Positions 1 to 9,984 of a stretch of 64,000 nt of DNA are shown in pieces. The stretch is from Nectonema munidae (Eukaryota > Nematomorpha > Nectonematoida > Nectonematidae). The DNA lies in the NCBI GenBank assembly GCA_030549495.1, contig JAUIRK010000168.1, forward strand, positions 248,001 through 312,000, in the 5' to 3' direction. The notes below the pieces were generated by a model, which saw nothing but the letters and a program-made list of their open reading frames with translations, was not told the DNA's origin and ran no database searches. The position numbers were made by a program, and so were the translations under genes. Each line of letters begins with the position of its first letter. Position 1 is the stretch's first letter.

Positions 1-640
1 GAGTCTAGGGGTATTTCTTTAGGGATACTTGGAAGTAGAAAAGTTGGGTATGAAGGTGGAATATCATTGGTAGTGACACCGTTTTTGTTCAATTTAGAAA
101 CAATAGTGTCTTTTTCAGCGGTTGAGGAGAATTGAAAATAGAGAGTTCCTTCGTTAGAGCTTCTGGTGTTTTTTTTATGGAAAAAGGGTTTAATTTAGGT
201 TCCATATTTTTGATTATGGATTTTTAAAATCTATAATTTCGGTGCGGGATTTAGTTGATTGCTTAGGGATTATTTGGATTGAGAGTTTTGGGTCTAACTT
301 TTTTTGTGGTTTAGGGAGTAATTTGGGTATATGAGAAGTAGATGGGTTAGTAATGATCGTTGGTTGGGTAGCAGCAGTTGAAGCATAACTGATAGTATTG
401 GAGTTGGGTGTATTGAAGAGGCTCATAAGTTTAATTTCTAAGTTTGAGAGAAATGAAGTCGTCAAACATGTTAGAGATAATTTGAGAGATTGTTGGGGTT
501 TGAGATTTAATTTCAGGACATGGTCGTTTAGATCTGGGGGGAGAGGTGTTCGTGTGTATAGATTGTATGGGTTTGTTTTCCATAGTTGTGAGTTTAAGAG
601 AAAAGTGAGGTAGAAAGAGATAAGGAAAAACTAGATTTTT
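1..640 (-). pseudogene. Possible ORF1 remnant of a non-LTR retrotransposon
   Basis: Read on the minus strand, this stretch is open for about 130 codons (down to about 214) and continues in another frame to the window edge. The protein is rich in Pro, Ser, Thr and Lys at first. A patch then reads like the IIPKQSTKS...IIDF module, followed by an NEGTLYFQFSSTAEKD-type segment. That order, a short lysine-rich domain before a 'thr/gly + hydrophobic strand' segment, resembles the ORF1 (gag-like) proteins of insect R1/jockey-type LINEs. No zinc knuckle is visible because the window begins first. It is broken at least once. The family call rests on pattern only; an unrelated low-complexity protein is possible. 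Confidence 0.33.
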
Positions 641-1004
641 TTTAAAATATGGCAGGTGTAGTTATTAGGATAGTCCATGTGTGTGGGTAGGATGTCTATG
701 TTATATATAAAATAGTAAATATTAAATTAAAGGAAAAATAATCTTGCAACGTTGGCGGCCATTGAAAATTTGGAAGAAATTGGAGAATAGGTTCTAAAAA
801 TGGCTAAAAGGTCTAAAGTAAGCTGCAAAAATAAAATTTTCTGGAGCCTATTTTTTAGCCATTTTATGGGAACTAAATGGAATCTTTTTAAATTATCTTT
901 CTAATTAATAAGTTGGTTCATTTTTATATATTTCTTTATTATATCGCCTTCCATATATCAATATTTGTTGATATACGGAATTTCTACCTTGTTATATTTA
1001 TTTA
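641..1004. other. AT-rich spacer
   Basis: I see no gene or clear repeat here. It separates the ORF1-like remnant from the minisatellite. Confidence 0.5.
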
Positions 1005-1931
1005 GATATTTTGACTCCTACCTTTCTGTTTATAGTAAGTTTTTTTTATTATTATTTACTTTACTCTTACTATAATATATATTTGATTTCTTAAGATACG
1101 TTGCTACATTTCCTTTTTAGTAAGAGTGTTTTTCTTCTTTTTTACTGTACTCTACTGTAACCATTATATCCATTTGATTTCTTAAGACACGCTGACTTCC
1201 TTTCCTTTTTAGTACGAGTGTTTTTCTTTTTTTTTCTCTATTGTAACTATTTTATCCATTTGATAAGACATTTGATTGACTTCCTTTCCTTTTTAGTAAG
1301 AGTGAATGTTTTTCTTTCTCTACTGTAACTATTTTGTCCATTTGATTTCGACACGCTGACTTCTTTTCCTTTTTTGTACGAGTGTTTTTCTTCTTTTTTC
1401 TCTATTGTAACTATTTTATCCATTTGATAAGACATTTGATTGACTTCCTTTCCTTTTTAGTAAGAGTGAATGTTTTTCTTTCTCTACTGTAACTATTTTG
1501 TCCATTTGATTTCTTAAGACACGCTGACTTCCTTTCCTTTTTGGTAAGAGTGTTTTTCTTCTTTTTTCTCTACTGTAACTATTTTGCTCATTTGATTTCT
1601 TAAGACACGCTGACTTCCTTTCCTTTTTAATAAGAGTGCTTTTCTACTTTTTTCTCTACTGTAACTATTTTATCCATTTGATTTCTTAAGACACGCTGAC
1701 TTCCTATCCTTTTTAGTAAGTGTGAATGTTTTTTTTCTCTACTGTAACTATTTTGTCCATTTGATTTCTTAAGACACGCTGACTTCTTTTTCTTTTTAGT
1801 AAGAGTGTTTTTCTTCTTTTTTCTCTACTGTAATTCTTATCCATTTGATTTCTTAAGACACGCTGACTTCCTTTCCTTTTTAGTAAGAGTGTTTTTCTTC
1901 ATTTTTCTCTACTGTAACTCTTATCCATTTT
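1005..1931. repeat. 83-bp minisatellite array, about 10-11 units
   Basis: The motif gacacgctgacttcctttcc recurs near 1187, 1350, 1519, 1605, 1691, 1774 and 1857. Variant units with gacatttgattgacttcc fall at about 1271 and 1435, giving a period of about 83 bp. Each unit has a pyrimidine-rich half (tttttcttcttttttctcta) and a ctgtaactattttatccatt half. Two unit types alternate in the 5' half, which suggests a higher-order (two-unit) repeat there. The first unit (about 1005-1088) is degenerate. The 62-codon minus-strand ORF inside is a by-product of the repeat. Confidence 0.9.
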
Positions 1932-2482
1932 AAATATTTCATTAAATTTTGTGGTAACTTATTTTGATAATAGTTGTTTTCATAAGGAAAAATTTCTTTT
2001 GATTTACTTTGCAACATATTTTTCTCAATATCAATTAAATGCTATCTGTTCATATAATAATTAAAATTATTCAAATTAATATCCAAAATAATGATCATAA
2101 TTATACTCAAATATTATATTTAGGATCAAATCTTCAAAAGAAAAGTTGTTTAAGGAAAGAAGCTTGATACTCTACTTTACACGCTTTCGAAATTTAATAT
2201 AATATTTAATTAATGCCAATAAATTTATTTGCTATTTTGTAAATTTATAGGAACAATACCATTATTCTTAAAAAATATTCACATTTTTTTCTATTTAAAA
2301 ATTCTCCTAATTATCATCAGTCATCATACATTATCCTATTAACCGTAACGTGTTAATTTTTTAATCATCATTGCCAACATGATTCCGCATGCACTCGTCA
2401 TTTCGCTAATTTACAACATATTATATCAAATAAACTCACCATATCTACAATTCACCAGATAATCATACACTTTGCAACCGTA
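1932..2482. other. AT-rich spacer with one half of a 40-bp direct repeat
   Basis: No gene is seen. Positions 2345-2385 (atcatcattgccaacatgat core) recur in the same orientation at 3002-3043, on the far side of the MITE described next. Confidence 0.5.
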
Positions 2483-2490
2483 TTACAACT

Positions 2491-2989
2491 AGAGATTGAA
2501 CCCCAGGGACCCCGTCTCCCCGGGGAAAAAGCCTCGCCGCTCCTAGAGGAAAATCTCTTTTTTCCCCGAGGAAAAAATACAAGATTAAATTCACAGTTAT
2601 AATCATATTTTTACATTATATGATAGATAATGAGGTGGTATTTATGTATTATTTGCATTTCAAAGCTATATGTATTATTTATAATTCATAATTCAACTTA
2701 TAAACAATTCATATGTGGTGTTATTTATGTATTATGTATGTGTATTTCAAAGATATATGTATTATTAATTCATCATGATTCAAATTCTAAACAAAAACAG
2801 ACTCTCTCAGGATTATTGTTTTTAAAATTTTTATTATTTGAACAATTTTGAATAAATCATTTCAAAATTTTAGTGTTCTTCTTGATAAAAAAATATTTTT
2901 TTCTCCGGGGAATCCCAGGGGTGAGAAAAAATTTCCTTCAGGGTCCCCGCTCCCCGGGGAGGGAAAAAAGCCTTCGGGGTGCAATCCAA
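2491..2989. mobile_element. Non-autonomous hAT-like MITE with GC-rich ends
   Basis: Both ends are GC islands in AT-rich DNA. The left reads AGAGATTGAACCCC then ...CTCCCCGGGG; the reverse complement of the right reads TTGGATTGCACCCC then ...CTCCCCGGGG. An exact 8-bp target duplication, TTACAACT, lies at 2483-2490 and 2990-2997. Eight-base duplications are typical of hAT elements. The 499-bp element has no transposase. Its centre holds an imperfect tandem duplication (2636-2712 and 2718-2795). Confidence 0.72.
2636..2795. repeat. Imperfect 82-bp tandem duplication inside the MITE
   Basis: Both halves share tatttatgtattat, then atttcaaag(c/a)tatatgtatt, then an attcat..attcaa segment. The open frame at 2630-2851 across it is probably chance. 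Confidence 0.7.
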
Positions 2990-3043
2990 TTACAACTCAT
3001 CAAACGTGTTTAATTTGTTTATTCATCATTGCCAACATGATTT

Positions 3044-3735
3044 TGCTATGTTACGTTGTTTTTTTAAATCTATCATAAACCGTTATCTTAATTGTGCCAT
3101 TGAAAATTCTTTGTAAATTGTTCTCATACCTTTTGCTAAAATTCGGTTCCAAATAAATCTTATTTCGATATTGAAGCTCCTAGTTTCTTATCGTAGATGT
3201 GGACCAGTAAAGAATGGTTTGAGCCCCCTAATCTTCAAAATTTCACACTTTGAAGACGACAGTTGGACTAGCTACTCGTTAAACTATCTTGCTTATGAAA
3301 TAATTTTTATATTAAAGTGCAAAATTGAGAATCAAATGTTATATGGTTATGCATCCCTTTATATTTCGGTTATATTTTGGTTATCCACAAATTATATTTC
3401 GCTTTAAAACACTTTAAACTTAATTGGACATTTTTGAAGCTAAACAATGAAAAGAATTTCTTTTTTATTTGAAATAAATCTATCATTATTTATTCCATCA
3501 AATTCTTTTTGAAATTATAAAAATAGGTCTGATGCTAAATAACTAGCTAAATAAATTCATAATTTTTATCATCTTAACTGAAATTTTGCAAATCTGGAAA
3601 TCGAAGGAAGTCTTGAGAAGACCACCTATATATAATATTTTATATTCATTTAAACTGAATAGGCCTGAATAATAAGAAAGTGTATTATATATTTAAGGGA
3701 GTTCCAGATGAGGAGGGGGGGGGGGGGTAGGGGGG
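3044..3735. other. Spacer ending in a poly-G tract
   Basis: No gene is recognised. The 78-codon frame at 3171-3407 has no recognisable domain. The stretch ends in a run of 12 or more G at about 3716-3728. Confidence 0.5.
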
Positions 3736-3990
3736 CTCAAGCCTATCCTAGCCCCACCCTTAATCGATGTGCCTGGTTATATATTTAAAAAATTTATTAT
3801 TAATCACTGAGAAAAATACTTGTTTCATTCAACGAATATAGTTTGTTAAAGAAGTTTCTTCATTAACAGTAATAATTAATAAGTAGTTCAAGGGGACTTC
3901 AAGCCTATCCTAGCCCCACCCTTAATCGATTTGCCTGGTTATATATTTAAAAAATTTAATATTAACACTGAGAAAAATACTTGTTTATTT
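3736..3990. repeat. Pair of 93-bp direct repeats, 162 bp apart
   Basis: The copies at 3736-3829 and 3898-3990 share aagcctatcctagccccacc, then cttaatcga, gcctggttatatatttaaaa and ctgagaaaaatacttgttt, with only a few differences. They are tandem-like copies of an unknown repeat. The GC-rich head next to a poly-G tract looks like the tip of a DNA transposon, but no partner end was found. Confidence 0.8.
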
Positions 3991-5710
3991 TTATCAAATT
4001 GTTGATTTCTTTAACCATGATGGCCAACTATTTTTTATCTGCGAATCTTAGCTAAAGTTTTTTATCGTCATTTTTTTGCACATATTGTTGAAAAAACTAA
4101 CTTATATCAAATACTTACCTAAAAGGTTATGAATTGTTGAACGATGAATTTGAAATAAAATATTTTGAACTTTTTGAAACCTATGTTGATTTAGATAAGA
4201 ACAATTTCCCTTATATTTTTAATCTAAACAAAATAAAAATTAAAGTAATTGATGATTTTTGTTATTCCGCTTAAAACGAAAATCGAAGTGAAATTAGCGA
4301 CAATGTTTTGTCACAAAGTTTTGAATCTCTTTATTATACACAACAGATTGAAGAAACTGAACTTATGAACCTTTTTATAAGTTTATTACTATGAAACTTT
4401 TAGAAAAACTTGGCCACAAGGATTCCAATTTCTAAAGTCTTCCTTACAAATAGGACTTCTTCAATAATTAGAGCAAAACAAAAAGCTTGAAAAAATCGTT
4501 CTAAGCTTTTAAACCCAGTTTATTTATATGCAATACAATTTGAAGGGGGATTGCAAGTTAATTATTATTTATTGAATTTAATTTCTATAATTTTTTGAAA
4601 AACATTTGTGATTAAGGTACCCAACAACAGTAATATGTAAAGAGATAGTGGATCCTCTTTTTCGAAGTTTTCTTCTTTTGTCATCTGATTCAAAATTTAC
4701 TCTTAATGCCTAAAAGTAAGGATTGATAAACAATTGAATACGTATTACTTTTTCCTTCTTTATGATTGGAAAAACGATTAAAATACAAATGGGGAAACGA
4801 AAGAAGATCTGATTCTTTATTGACAGAAGTGAAAGCTCGTAAAAGAAAAAACATTTACAAATTGAACAAAGCTTCCAAAAATCCGTTTATGGTATGAAAA
4901 ATTATCTTCCTGAAATCTTAATTAGCGAGGATGAAGCAACTATTGAATTCAATAAAAGCAGGCTCAAAAAAGAATTTTTCAGATCTAACAGATTCTACAA
5001 CCAAATAAAAATTAGAATGAATATTACATTTTATAAAAGAAGAGAAATTGCTTTAGAAATGAATGTGAAAAACCTCAAGTAAAATAAAAAAAAAAATTCT
5101 TTTTAATCAAATTACACCTGGAAAGCGGCATTATATAGAGAAAATATGAAAGTAATTGAAACAATTTTATAATATTTTTTTTCAGTTTCACTCAAAAAAG
5201 TAAATTTACTCCACTACATTCTCATTTTTTGAAAGAAAAAGAAGCGAATGAAAGTAAGTTTTTTGAAAAGTTTTACTTATTTGTAATATACATGTATATA
5301 TTTATTATTTATTCATTTTAGATATCAAATGATGTGCAGCATTTCAAAACTCTATGGAGAAAACTTGGAAAGTTTAATTATTTTGGGCACAATATATGAT
5401 GATTTAACCACAAAAATAAACTTTGCTATTTACCTTGAAGATACGTTGACATCAAATGAAAAATCATGATTTGTTATAAAAGTTGAAGATATGTTTTTCA
5501 AAAAATTTTCCAATGGCTTTTATAATTTTGATAGCTATAATCTATATTTTCAATCTAAAATATCCTCAAAAACTGAAAAAAACATTTTCTTTTTTAGATT
5601 ACCTTTTTTAATTTGTTCAATGAAAACCAATCCATTATTTGTAAACTTTTACCTTTATTGTCAAAAATTAGCCAACGTTGTGTTTAACTTGTTTCGCCTT
5701 TGTTAAATAA
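3991..5710 (+). other. Possible heavily decayed coding region, unidentified
   Basis: Short plus-strand frames with protein-like composition follow one another. One lies at about 4130-4275. Another, 4894-5079, reads MKNYLPEILISEDEATIEF and continues charged. Further pieces lie at about 5180-5250 and 5325-5400; the first is preceded by ttttttttcag and followed by gtaagt. The pieces do not join in phase and no family is recognisable. It could be a dead gene with introns or an old transposon. The 71-codon frame at 5491-5706 looks like chance. Confidence 0.25.
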
Positions 5711-8194
5711 ATTGCTTTTGTTTTTCAACAGTTTTTATATCTTCATCAGGAGCACACATCCTCAAAATTATTCAATTCCAATCAAAATTTAATAAAATTT
5801 GAATATTTTTTTTTCGTATAAAATTTAGTTTTAAATATTTTGTTAAATCAACAAATTCCTACATTTTTCATGTTAGTATAACGAATTGATGATTTGTTTA
5901 ATCGACTCTCTCAACAAGTCAACTAAACTATTTAAATTTGCTCAAATTATTATAATGTAGAAGATCGTTGTTTTACCGAACTTATATGTTAATTCAACGA
6001 ACGGAATATTATATTTATGGATCATTGATTTAACAAACTGAATTTGTTTGATGAACAAATTATAAAAAGAAGGGAAAAAGTAGATAAAATATGAGAAGTA
6101 GTATATCAACTAAACTCATCAGGGTATAATTTACAATACATCAATTTTATCCCCACTAATTTAAAAATAATATAATTAAATAACTAAAAAGCAAGTATTA
6201 TTGAATGGGGGAAGGGGTTTGAATAGCACAAGTATTATGTTTATACCAGTTTATATATGAAAGAGAGAATTAAATATATTTTATTACAAACGAGTTTTAT
6301 TTAAAAAAAAATTGAGCAAAAACCATAAACTAAACACTTAAATTACATAATTTTAGGCAAGGTAAATAGTTGGAGAGATAAATTTGATTGAAATTGTACG
6401 GAACAAAAAGCGAAATTCTTCCCATGATTTTTACACTTTTTGATAAGTTGCTTACATTTTTTTACAAACTACCTTTAAATATTTTTTTACAAGAAAAATC
6501 GAATTTTATTTCAATCCGATAAAAAAGCTATAATTTGATAGATAAAATTTTAAAAATGTCTCTGGAAAAACAAGTGGGAAACAATAGATTTGTTGAAAGA
6601 AAATTATATCCAATTCTTACAAGATATATCAACTTAATTAAATTATATAATTTCAAAGAGTGTAGAACTCTCCAAATTTTTCAGTACTTGACTTTTCTGT
6701 TAAATAAAATTCACCATAACCCCAAAAATGTTATGTTCAAGAACAAAAAAATTTAATAAAAATATATCATATTTTAAATTTAATTTAAAAGATTGAACAC
6801 AGAAAAAGATAAATCAAAATTTGTATTAATGTTTACTAACTAATTTTTCTTTGAAATCTATTTTAATTTGACAAATGGATGAAAGCAAATCAATTAGTGG
6901 TTTTGCCAAATAACACATTATCTAATGTCACCCTTCGTATTTATGCCTTTGATTTGATAATTATTAAAAGAGTCAAAAAGTCACTATTAAAGATGTAGTC
7001 TGAAGTTAGATGTATAAGAATAATGAGGTAAAATTTTCTTATATTATGAAAAATATAAGCTTTTTGAATGAGCTGTAAGAAATATTTCACGAATGTTGTT
7101 GTTGGAATTCTTGTTAATCACTGTGCTGTTTATGAATTTGAAAAACTTTTCTTCTAAATCAACAGAAAAATCCTAAACTGAAATACTAAAAGGATATTGG
7201 ACAAATTTTAGATTCACAATCTTATTTTATCAACATGTCATAGAAGTAATTTTAAATACTTCTTGGAGGTTTGACCAACTTTCTTTGATCTCGTCTATCA
7301 TTTCATCTTACCGTTGTTTTCCAACCATAACTTCATGGATGGGGTGAAACAAAGACAAATTTAATCTCTCAAATTCCTGTTTAAAATGCTAGTCAACAGC
7401 CAACTTTTTATCAATTCATATTTTCTTTAATTGCATAAATATGTTAATTGTATCTTGACACTGTGGTCATCGGAGGGGGGGGGGTTCTTTGAATACTCCA
7501 AATATTATTTTTTAATAACAGTTAATCTAGAGTGTTCAATCAATTTCTAAAAGAGCCTTAATGTGTAAAACCTTGGAAACCAATTGTCGTAGTTAGGATT
7601 AGTGTATAGATTATGCATTAATGTTAGTATTATAGTTAGTGTTATTGTTTGGGTTGAAGTTAGGTTTAGTCTTAGTGCAAAACATACATACGAATACATA
7701 TTGACATTAGACACCTATAGACTGAAATACTTAAATCTCAAAACGGTATAGCCCAAAGTATATGAAAACTTTGAAGTAGATGGATTTTTATCAAAAAAAA
7801 ACAACTTGTTCAACAGTTTTCTACACAGACAACCAAAGAACAGGTCTTGAAACAAGAAAGAAAAACATGTAATATCAGGCTTTGCATATGTGTGTGATCT
7901 CTGTTGTCTCATAAAGTTTGATGGCATAAAAATAAATTTCCATCAACTAGATTAATATCCTTGAACATGTGATCAAGTCGCTTCTTAGTTTTTGAAGACA
8001 CTTATCTGATTAAATTTTTCCACACATTCGAGATCGAATTCAATTATTGCCGCATTTAGCATACAGGACTTTACAAATGTCTCTCAAATTATCTTTTTAT
8101 ATAGAAAATAATTTAGCCTTTTTCCTTCGTAATAAAATGGAAGATTTTGTACGAAACAAAATAAATTCTAATTATGTTGAAAAAGAATACCTGT
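5711..8194. other. Featureless AT-rich stretch
   Basis: No gene or element is recognised. A poly-G run lies at about 7476-7485. A patch at about 7580-7680 has irregular GTTAG/GTTAGG-like words, too irregular to call telomeric. Confidence 0.45.
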
Positions 8195-8479
8195 TCAGCA
8201 ATTCAATTTTATTTGGTTGGGATGTTTTTCTATAATTTTTAGGTGTATCAGAATCTTATTAGCGATTTCTGGACCATATTTGAAGACATGTCGTCCTGTT
8301 TGAATGCCCTTAGGCTTTCGTTTGTGAACTTCCTTTTGCAAATAATACATTCGAACAATCGCATACCATTGCTCATGGTCTTTATATGAGCAAAGCTTAG
8401 AATGAATGATATTGCCTTGTGTAAGGATTTGATTTAGAATATAAAAATCTGAAATTTTGTATAGATTAAAAGTATTGAA
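8195..8479 (-). CDS. Unassigned open frame, possible exon or transposon fragment
   Basis: This minus-strand frame is open for 94 codons with no ATG near its start. The best part reads ...HSKLCSYKDHEQWYAIV followed by a basic KRKPKG patch and RHVFKYGPEIANKIL. Composition is protein-like (aromatic residues, alternating charge), unlike neighbouring noise. An acceptor-like tttcag (intron side ending at 8449) could start an exon at 8448 on this strand. I do not recognise the protein. It lies upstream of, and opposite to, the NOS1AP-like gene. Confidence 0.25.
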   Translation of the reverse strand, partial: FNTFNLYKISDFYILNQILTQGNIIHSKLCSYKDHEQWYAIVRMYYLQKEVHKRKPKGIQTGRHVFKYGPEIANKILIHLKIIEKHPNQIKLNC

Positions 8480-8648
8480 TTAAGAAATATATATGTTAAG
8501 AATTTAATTTCAGCTTTAAAAATTTTCTAAGTAAAAACATATATGGATAATTTGCTACAATGATCAAATGTACAGAGTACAGACGCGATATGACCCACTA
8601 AAATGCCTCATTACCAACAAACGAGTTTGGGAACGCATGATCTAGGAT

Positions 8649-9036
8649 AGGGAAGGGTAACATGTGGTCCGCGGTCTACAAGCGGTACGTGAACTCTTTT
8701 TTATGGGGCTTTCACTCGATCTTAAAATTTAAAAAATGTTATTTAAATGTATTTTTCGTAAACTTTTGGAAACTTTACCATTAAGACATGCAATTTTTGT
8801 CAGGTTTTATAACAACTTCATGTCCTTTGTATAAAATTATTAAAAAAGTGTGTAAAATCATCCAAAATAACTGTGGATAATTAAAAAACTTTACTTTTAC
8901 TTTAGAAACCTTGAATGAGACTCGTAGTTACAATTAACCAATATCTTTTTAAAATTTTCATAGAAACAAATTATTCCGCCCGCTAAACCCTTATTAACTT
9001 CAATGCAGCACGCAGATCAAATGTTGTCCACCCCTG
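8649..9036. mobile_element. Degenerate hAT-type MITE
   Basis: The left end reads gggaagggtaACATGTGGTC followed by CGCG. The reverse complement of the right end reads CAGGGGTGGACAACATTTGA followed by TCTGCG. These terminal inverted repeats match over about 20 bases with differences and have the usual hAT look (CAGGGGTG-GACAAC). The target duplication is no longer clear. There is no coding content. Confidence 0.55.
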
Positions 9037-9179
9037 GTATAGGACATTGATACATATTCACCATGGGGACATTCAAAAAAGGTAAGATCGATGGTAAATA
9101 TTGGATATCATTTTACAAAATTATAATAATTTGGCATCATTATCAAAAACTTTTTTTGAGTTTATTAAAATATAAATGT

Positions 9180-9870
9180 TTTTGATCTTCACATTGTTTT
9201 TGGTTTTTACAATTATTATTATTTGCGCCACAACACTCGTTCACCGATAAAATAAAGAAGATAATAAAACTAACAAATTTGTTTATTTCTTTCACACTTC
9301 ACTCACGATCATCAGACCTATCAACAGCTCAAATTCGTCATATTCAACATCATCACTCAAATCATCATCCACCCAGTGGCATAGAGGAAATGTGTGATGA
9401 AAGAGAATATCTGCACATACTAATAAATATAATAAAGTTATTAGAAATAACAAAATCATTCATTCATTTCCTTCCATCACACACTTTTATGCGAAATACA
9501 GTGAAAGCATTCATATACTCTCACCCTGGCTTTAGAAGTGAGCTCTGTGTTTTCACTTTATTCCTCTCAGCTCTATAGTCGTCTTATCCACAGAGAAAGA
9601 GTGTGTACCAGAAACATAAAGAATTCATCAAAAATCGGCTTTCCTACTTAAGCTCATTATCATCGTTTATAATAATCCATCATTATTATTTCTATCATAG
9701 CTTGGAAGATAAATAATATGTATCTATTATTATTGCATACTGTGTATAATAATTGATCAAAGTGTACATTGCCTATTATATATACATATATATTCGAATT
9801 TGCGACAAATTTTAACTTTTCTAGCTACGAAAACATTCTAGTCACAACCTAACATTTCCGCTATATCAGG
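9180..9870 (+). promoter_or_regulatory. Probable promoter / 5' UTR region of the NOS1AP-like gene
   Basis: This stretch just before exon 1 has more balanced composition than its surroundings and no repeat signature. It holds a 99-codon open frame (9279-9578) of no recognisable family. Directly before the start codon, cctaac (about 9847-9852) and tatatcag (to 9869) resemble a branch point and acceptor, so the ATG may lie in the second exon, after a non-coding first exon somewhere in this stretch. No TATA box is assigned. Confidence 0.3.
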
Positions 9871-9984
9871 ATGCCTTATAAAGCAAACAAATTATACCGC
9901 CTCATATCTGAAGAATCAAATGACCTTGCTATTCCTGTATATTGCGAACAAGCATTCAAAAAAGGTGTCTCTCTCAAAGCAAAG
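9871..9984 (+). CDS. NOS1AP: NOS1AP-like exon 1 (residues 1-38)
   Basis: The start ATG has A at -3. The exon ends ...CTCAAAGCAAAG before gtatat, phase 0. It encodes the N-terminal strand of the PTB domain: residues 20-38 (AIPVYCEQAFKKGVSLKAK) correspond to RIPLHNEDAFQHG..FEAK. In the vertebrate protein sequence this exon end (after ..EAK) falls just before YVGS, the same point as here. Confidence 0.8.

Noticed and set aside
1247-1435. 62-codon minus-strand frame rich in KKEEK
   Set aside because: It is a by-product of the 83-bp minisatellite; no start context and no domain.
7580-7690. GTTAG/GTTAGG-like words suggesting an interstitial telomere repeat
   Set aside because: The words are irregular, interrupted and mixed with other sequence; no run of two or more perfect TTAGG units.
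9279-9578. 99-codon frame upstream of exon 1
   Set aside because: No family resemblance and no match to the NOS1AP start; more likely promoter/5' UTR sequence.
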